Part shown: positions 60,706-64,000 of the stretch, piece after piece | Layout of the letters: each line of letters starts with the position of its first letter | Position numbering within the stretch: position 1 is the first letter of the stretch | NCBI RefSeq assembly: GCF_023228165.1 | Contig: NZ_JALOBS010000018.1 | Location: 1 to 64,000 of the forward strand | From: Methylomonas sp. | GTDB lineage: Bacteria; Pseudomonadota; Gammaproteobacteria; Methylococcales; Methylomonadaceae | Direction: 5' to 3' | Length of the DNA stretch: 64,000 nt | The notes under the pieces: model-generated | The model's input: the letters and a program-made list of their open reading frames with translations, nothing else | Database searches by the model: none | Told to the model about the DNA's origin: nothing | Position numbers and translations under genes: made by a program

Positions 60706-62832
60706 TTAGTCGTTTTCCTGGGCCTGAATGGCGGTAATAATCACGGTATTGACGATGTCGGCTACCGTGCAGCCGCGGCTCAAGTCATTAACGGGCTTGT
60801 TAAGGCCCTGCAGAACCGGGCCCACCGCTATGGCACCCGACGAGCGCTGCACGGCTTTGTAAGTGTTATTGCCGGTGTTGAGATCCGGGAAGATAAAAAC
60901 CGTGGCTTGACCTGCAACTTGGCTACCGGGTAGCTTAGTCCTGGCAACGCCAAAGTCGACAGCGGCATCGTATTGCATGGGGCCTTCCAGTTTTAGATCC
61001 GGACGCAGGGTGCGCGCGATTTTGACTGCTTCACGCACCTTGTCGACTGCTTCGCCCTTGCCGGAATCGCCGGTCGAATAAGACAGCATGGCGACGTAGG
61101 GTTCTATGTTGAACATTTTGGCGGTATCGGCGGCGCTGATGGCAATGGCGGCCAATTCTTCCGCGTTGGGGTTGGGGTTGACGGCGCAATCGCCATACAC
61201 CAAAACCCGGTCTTCAAGACACATGAAAAATACGCTGGAGACGATAGAGGCGCCGGGTTTGGTTTTGATGATCTCAAACGCCGGCCGAATGGTATGCTGG
61301 GTCGAATGCACGGCACCCGACACCATGCCGTTGGCGAAGCCCAAATGTATCATTAAGGTACCGAAATAACTGACATCGCCCATCAGATCGAAGGCGGTGG
61401 CGTAGATGATATTTTTATGTTTGCGAGCTTCGAAATAGGCTTGCGCAAACAGTGGCCGCAATTCCGAAGTCATGGGGTCGATAATATCGACATCCGCCAG
61501 TTTCAAAGCCAGGGCCTGAATTTTTTGGCGTATTTCGGCTTCGTTGCCCAGCAAGGTGATTTTGACCACATCGCGCAGCAACAAAATTTCCGCCGCCCTT
61601 AAAATACGTTCCTCGGTGCCTTCGGGTAACACGATGTGTTGTTTTTTGGCCTTGGCCCGCTGCAGTAAATCGTATTCGAACATCAGCGGCGTCATTTTAT
61701 GTGGAACCTTGCTCATCAGACGTTGGCGCAGTTCGCCCATGTCTACGTTGTTTTCCACTAAACCCAGGGCTTTGGCAATTTTTCTGTCGTCTTGAGAATG
61801 TAGGCGGGCCGGGACTTGGCTGACCTGCATGGCTGTGGTGAAGGTATCCGTATCCACGCCCAACACCGCAAAAGGCAGATCTCCCAGGCCGTCGATTAAG
61901 GCCTGCACCTGGGGGCCGGGCTCTTGATGGCCGGTCAGTAATAATCCGGAAATTTGCGGATAATTGGTCGATTGATAGGTCAGCAGGCTGGCCAGAATGA
62001 TGTCGGCGCGATCGCCGGGGGTGATAATCAAATCGCCCGCCTGAACATAATCCAGAAAGTCCGGTACCAACATGGCGGCGACTTTATACTGGTAAACCTC
62101 GCGACTCAGGGCATTATTGTCGGACGTAAACATTTTAGTATTTAAAGCATGGGCAATGTTACCCATGGTGGGCTTATTCAGGGAGCTTTCGGCCGGAACT
62201 ACGTAAATCGGGAAACGGCTGGAGTGGTTCAATGTAGCGCGCAGGGTTTCGATCTGCTTGATCGAAACGCCGTTAATGACCACCGCCAGTATAGTATTAT
62301 CGTGTTCGTGTAATTCATGTTTCAGGCTGGACAGGTTGTTTAAAATTTGCAGATGGTCCAGTTCACTGCCCGGCATGACCGGTAACATCAGACAATCCAG
62401 ATTATTGGCGACCTGAGCATTAAAATCGAATTCGAACATCGAGTCTCCGTGCCGGTAATCGGAGCCGATGCACAGCACATGTTCACATTGGGCTTTTAAG
62501 GTGCGGTACTTAGCCAGGATAATTTTGTGCAATTCATCATATTGCTCATTGGCCAATAGTTCTCGAGCTTCATGGCTTTTACAGCCATACATGGCTTCGT
62601 AAGGTAAATCCAATTGATAGCGGTACAGAATAAATTGAATCAATTCATCTTTTTTGCCGCCGGATTGAATGATGGGGCGAAAAAAGCCTACTTTACCCAC
62701 ATGGCCGGTCAGCATTTCCATGACGGCCAGCATGATGATGGATTTGCCACTATTTCTATCGGTACCGGTAATGTAGATATTTTGCGATATTAACGATTGC
62801 GATTCAATCGTGGCGGCGGAAGTGTTCATCAT
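60706..62832 (-). CDS. pta: Phosphate acetyltransferase
   Basis: The 708-residue long-form enzyme converts acetyl-CoA and phosphate into acetyl phosphate. It has the N-terminal P-loop-like domain (YITGTDRNSGKSIIMLAV), a DRTGG domain (PGDRADIILASL) and the C-terminal catalytic domain (HIVLPEGTEERILRAA, GLANG-type stretch LGFANGMVSGAVHSTQHTIR, and LKLEGPMQYDAAVDFGVA). The size matches E. coli Pta. Two adjacent ATGs are possible starts. It heads the pta-DUF2380-ackA operon and is divergent from an FHA gene. Confidence 0.95.
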   Translation of the reverse strand: MMNTSAATIESQSLISQNIYITGTDRNSGKSIIMLAVMEMLTGHVGKVGFFRPIIQSGGKKDELIQFILYRYQLDLPYEAMYGCKSHEARELLANEQYDELHKIILAKYRTLKAQCEHVLCIGSDYRHGDSMFEFDFNAQVANNLDCLMLPVMPGSELDHLQILNNLSSLKHELHEHDNTILAVVINGVSIKQIETLRATLNHSSRFPIYVVPAESSLNKPTMGNIAHALNTKMFTSDNNALSREVYQYKVAAMLVPDFLDYVQAGDLIITPGDRADIILASLLTYQSTNYPQISGLLLTGHQEPGPQVQALIDGLGDLPFAVLGVDTDTFTTAMQVSQVPARLHSQDDRKIAKALGLVENNVDMGELRQRLMSKVPHKMTPLMFEYDLLQRAKAKKQHIVLPEGTEERILRAAEILLLRDVVKITLLGNEAEIRQKIQALALKLADVDIIDPMTSELRPLFAQAYFEARKHKNIIYATAFDLMGDVSYFGTLMIHLGFANGMVSGAVHSTQHTIRPAFEIIKTKPGASIVSSVFFMCLEDRVLVYGDCAVNPNPNAEELAAIAISAADTAKMFNIEPYVAMLSYSTGDSGKGEAVDKVREAVKIARTLRPDLKLEGPMQYDAAVDFGVARTKLPGSQVAGQATVFIFPDLNTGNNTYKAVQRSSGAIAVGPVLQGLNKPVNDLSRGCTVADIVNTVIITAIQAQEND

Positions 62833-63027
62833 CGTTGCTTGGCTATGTTGGTGGCTACGATTTTACTGTAATTTTGTTGCACTGATGCGTTTATGGTCCG
62901 GAACTGCGCTTTAAAACCGGAATTGGCGCTAAATTTGTGATGTCGAAAATATATTCCGAGAAATCGGCAAGTGTTGCCGCAACGTCTATACTACAATCCG
63001 GTCGTAGGGATTTTTTAGAAAACAGTA

Positions 63028-63675
63028 ATGGCAAAATTCACTCTTTATTTTAAAGATAAACCCATATATTCAGGTATTTATGATGCCGGCGTGATTCATA
63101 TCGGTCGCGATGAAACTAACGAGCTGGTAGTTGATAGCTTGGCCGTCGCACCCGCCCATGCAGTGGTTGTCATTAAAGATGGGGGCAGTGTCATCAAGCA
63201 ACTGAATGAAAAATTCCCGTTATTGATCAACAATCAAGTCACCAAGGAATGGAATCTACGAAACAATGACGTGATCAATGTTGGTAAACACTACATTATT
63301 TATTCATTGACAGAGTCGTTTTTAGATACCGAGCCATTCACGGCTCCGGCCATTTTTTCGCATGATGCCGATGTGCTTGCGCTTAACCAAAAGCTGGAGC
63401 ATGGCAACAAACAACAGGAAGCCAATTTGCAAATTATGGATGGTCCGCATATCGGCCGAATTTTACCCCTCAGGAAAGCCATGACGCGCTTGGGGCATGA
63501 AGGCGCCGGCGTGGTGGTGATTGCTCGCCGAAAGGACGGATATTACGTTTCGGCCCTGCAAGGTCACAGCGGTTTAGCTGTTAACAAGCAACCATTGGGC
63601 GAAAACACTATTTTGTTGCAGCATAATGATGTGATTGAAGTTGATAAAACCCCAATGCAGTTTTTTTTGGAGTAA
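63028..63675 (+). CDS. FHA domain protein
   Basis: The 215-residue protein has an N-terminal FHA domain with GVIHIGRDETNELVVDSLAVAPAHAVV (residues 21-47; Arg, Ser and His positions of phosphothreonine binding partly kept). A second FHA-like half lies at about 135-215 (IMDGPHIGRILPLRKAMTRLG, HEGAGVVVIARRKDGYYVSA, GLAVNKQPL), so it is probably a double-FHA protein. It may read threonine phosphorylation or act as a scaffold. It is followed by a PilZ gene within seven bases, so the two form an operon. Confidence 0.8.
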   Translation: MAKFTLYFKDKPIYSGIYDAGVIHIGRDETNELVVDSLAVAPAHAVVVIKDGGSVIKQLNEKFPLLINNQVTKEWNLRNNDVINVGKHYIIYSLTESFLDTEPFTAPAIFSHDADVLALNQKLEHGNKQQEANLQIMDGPHIGRILPLRKAMTRLGHEGAGVVVIARRKDGYYVSALQGHSGLAVNKQPLGENTILLQHNDVIEVDKTPMQFFLE

Positions 63676-63681
63676 TGGTCG

Positions 63682-64000
63682 ATGGCGGAAAGCGACCAGG
63701 AAAAAAGACATTACCAACGTATTTTATACAACGCCGAGGCAATATTAGCCGATGGCGATATCAAAATGGCCTGCAGAGTAATCGATATCTCCTTAAAAGG
63801 CTGCTTACTTGATTTCGAAAAAACCTGGCCGGGTAACCATATCAACGCGTACACCCTGAAATTGAGTTTATCCGATGAGATGGCAATAACCATGACATTA
63901 AAATTTAGCCATGGTTTTGGCAGTCAAATCGGCTTTAAATGCGAATATATCGATATTGATAGTATTACCAACCTGCGGCGTCTGGTCGAGCTTAATTTAG
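63682..64000 (+). CDS. PilZ domain protein (cut by window edge)
   Basis: A frame opens at the ATG at 63682 and stays open to the end of the window (about 106 codons). It begins MAESDQEKRHYQRILYNAEA and shows the c-di-GMP motifs RHYQR (RxxxR) and VIDISLKGCLLDF (DxSxxG). The later text GFGSQIGFKCEYIDID is the usual PilZ last strand. It should bind c-di-GMP. It follows the FHA gene by six bases. The C-terminus is not visible. Confidence 0.85.
   Translation, partial: MAESDQEKRHYQRILYNAEAILADGDIKMACRVIDISLKGCLLDFEKTWPGNHINAYTLKLSLSDEMAITMTLKFSHGFGSQIGFKCEYIDIDSITNLRRLVELNL

Noticed and set aside
1..64000. tRNA, rRNA or CRISPR loci
   Set aside because: No cloverleaf with a GGTTCGA-type T arm, no rRNA text and no regularly spaced repeat was found on either strand.

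Overview
The window looks like a chromosome segment of a gammaproteobacterium, most likely a Methylococcales methanotroph close to Methylomonas. This is inferred from the complete Entner-Doudoroff/oxidative pentose phosphate set, PEP-CTERM-like secreted proteins, a RegB/RegA redox pair, and SecF, TusE and DgkA sequences of gammaproteobacterial type. No methane oxidation gene lies in the window, so the genus is an inference. No rRNA, tRNA, CRISPR array or intact IS transposase was recognised.

Layout. 1-8.0 kb, minus strand: glucose 6-phosphate catabolism (zwf, pgl, edd, eda and the 5' end of gnd), with an OpgC-like acyltransferase, a half-length MreB-like protein and a cytochrome b561 interspersed. 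8.1-10.8 kb: the AmmeMemoRadiSam trio (AMMECR1, MEMO and radical SAM proteins), conserved but of unknown function. 10.9-18.4 kb: small membrane proteins, YfbR nucleotidase, glycine-zipper envelope proteins, a large MscS channel and long gene-free stretches. 18.4-21.2 kb: an AT-rich pair, a PhnD-like lipoprotein and an orphan sensor kinase. 21.3-24.7 kb: a flavoprotein and two PEP-CTERM-like proteins. 25-32.5 kb: lexA (with a visible promoter/operator), mfd, a PilZ brake protein, an SMR transporter, tusB, tusE, rimO and a cold shock gene.

33.5-48 kb: a CPA1 antiporter, a 1222-residue GltD-PyrK-like fusion flavoprotein, secF without secD, trkH, a PAP2 phosphatase with a glycosyltransferase, an orphan efflux adaptor, gcvH, dgkA, a PfkB kinase and mazG. 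48.2-51.3 kb is the most remarkable part: a cluster of three integron gene cassettes with three attC sites and no integrase in view (a CALIN). Each cassette's first bases are the reverse complement of the first bases of its own attC, so the boundaries can be read to the base. The cassettes carry a DUF4238 protein, an unrecognised 142-residue protein, and a two-gene cassette that reads as a type II Thoeris antiphage system: a two-TM plus macro-domain ThsA and a TIR-like ThsB.

51.6-64 kb: MarC, VanZ-like protein, RegA/RegB, a zinc uptake operon (ZnuD-like receptor plus COG0523 GTPase) with a perfect Zur-box palindrome in its promoter, a pta-DUF2380-ackA operon, an FHA protein and a truncated PilZ gene at the right edge.

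Functionally, sugar phosphate oxidation (zwf/pgl/gnd and edd/eda) supplies NADPH and pyruvate, pta/ackA handles acetyl phosphate, RegBA and the fusion flavoprotein bear on redox balance, and the cassette block is an acquired accessory and defence module.
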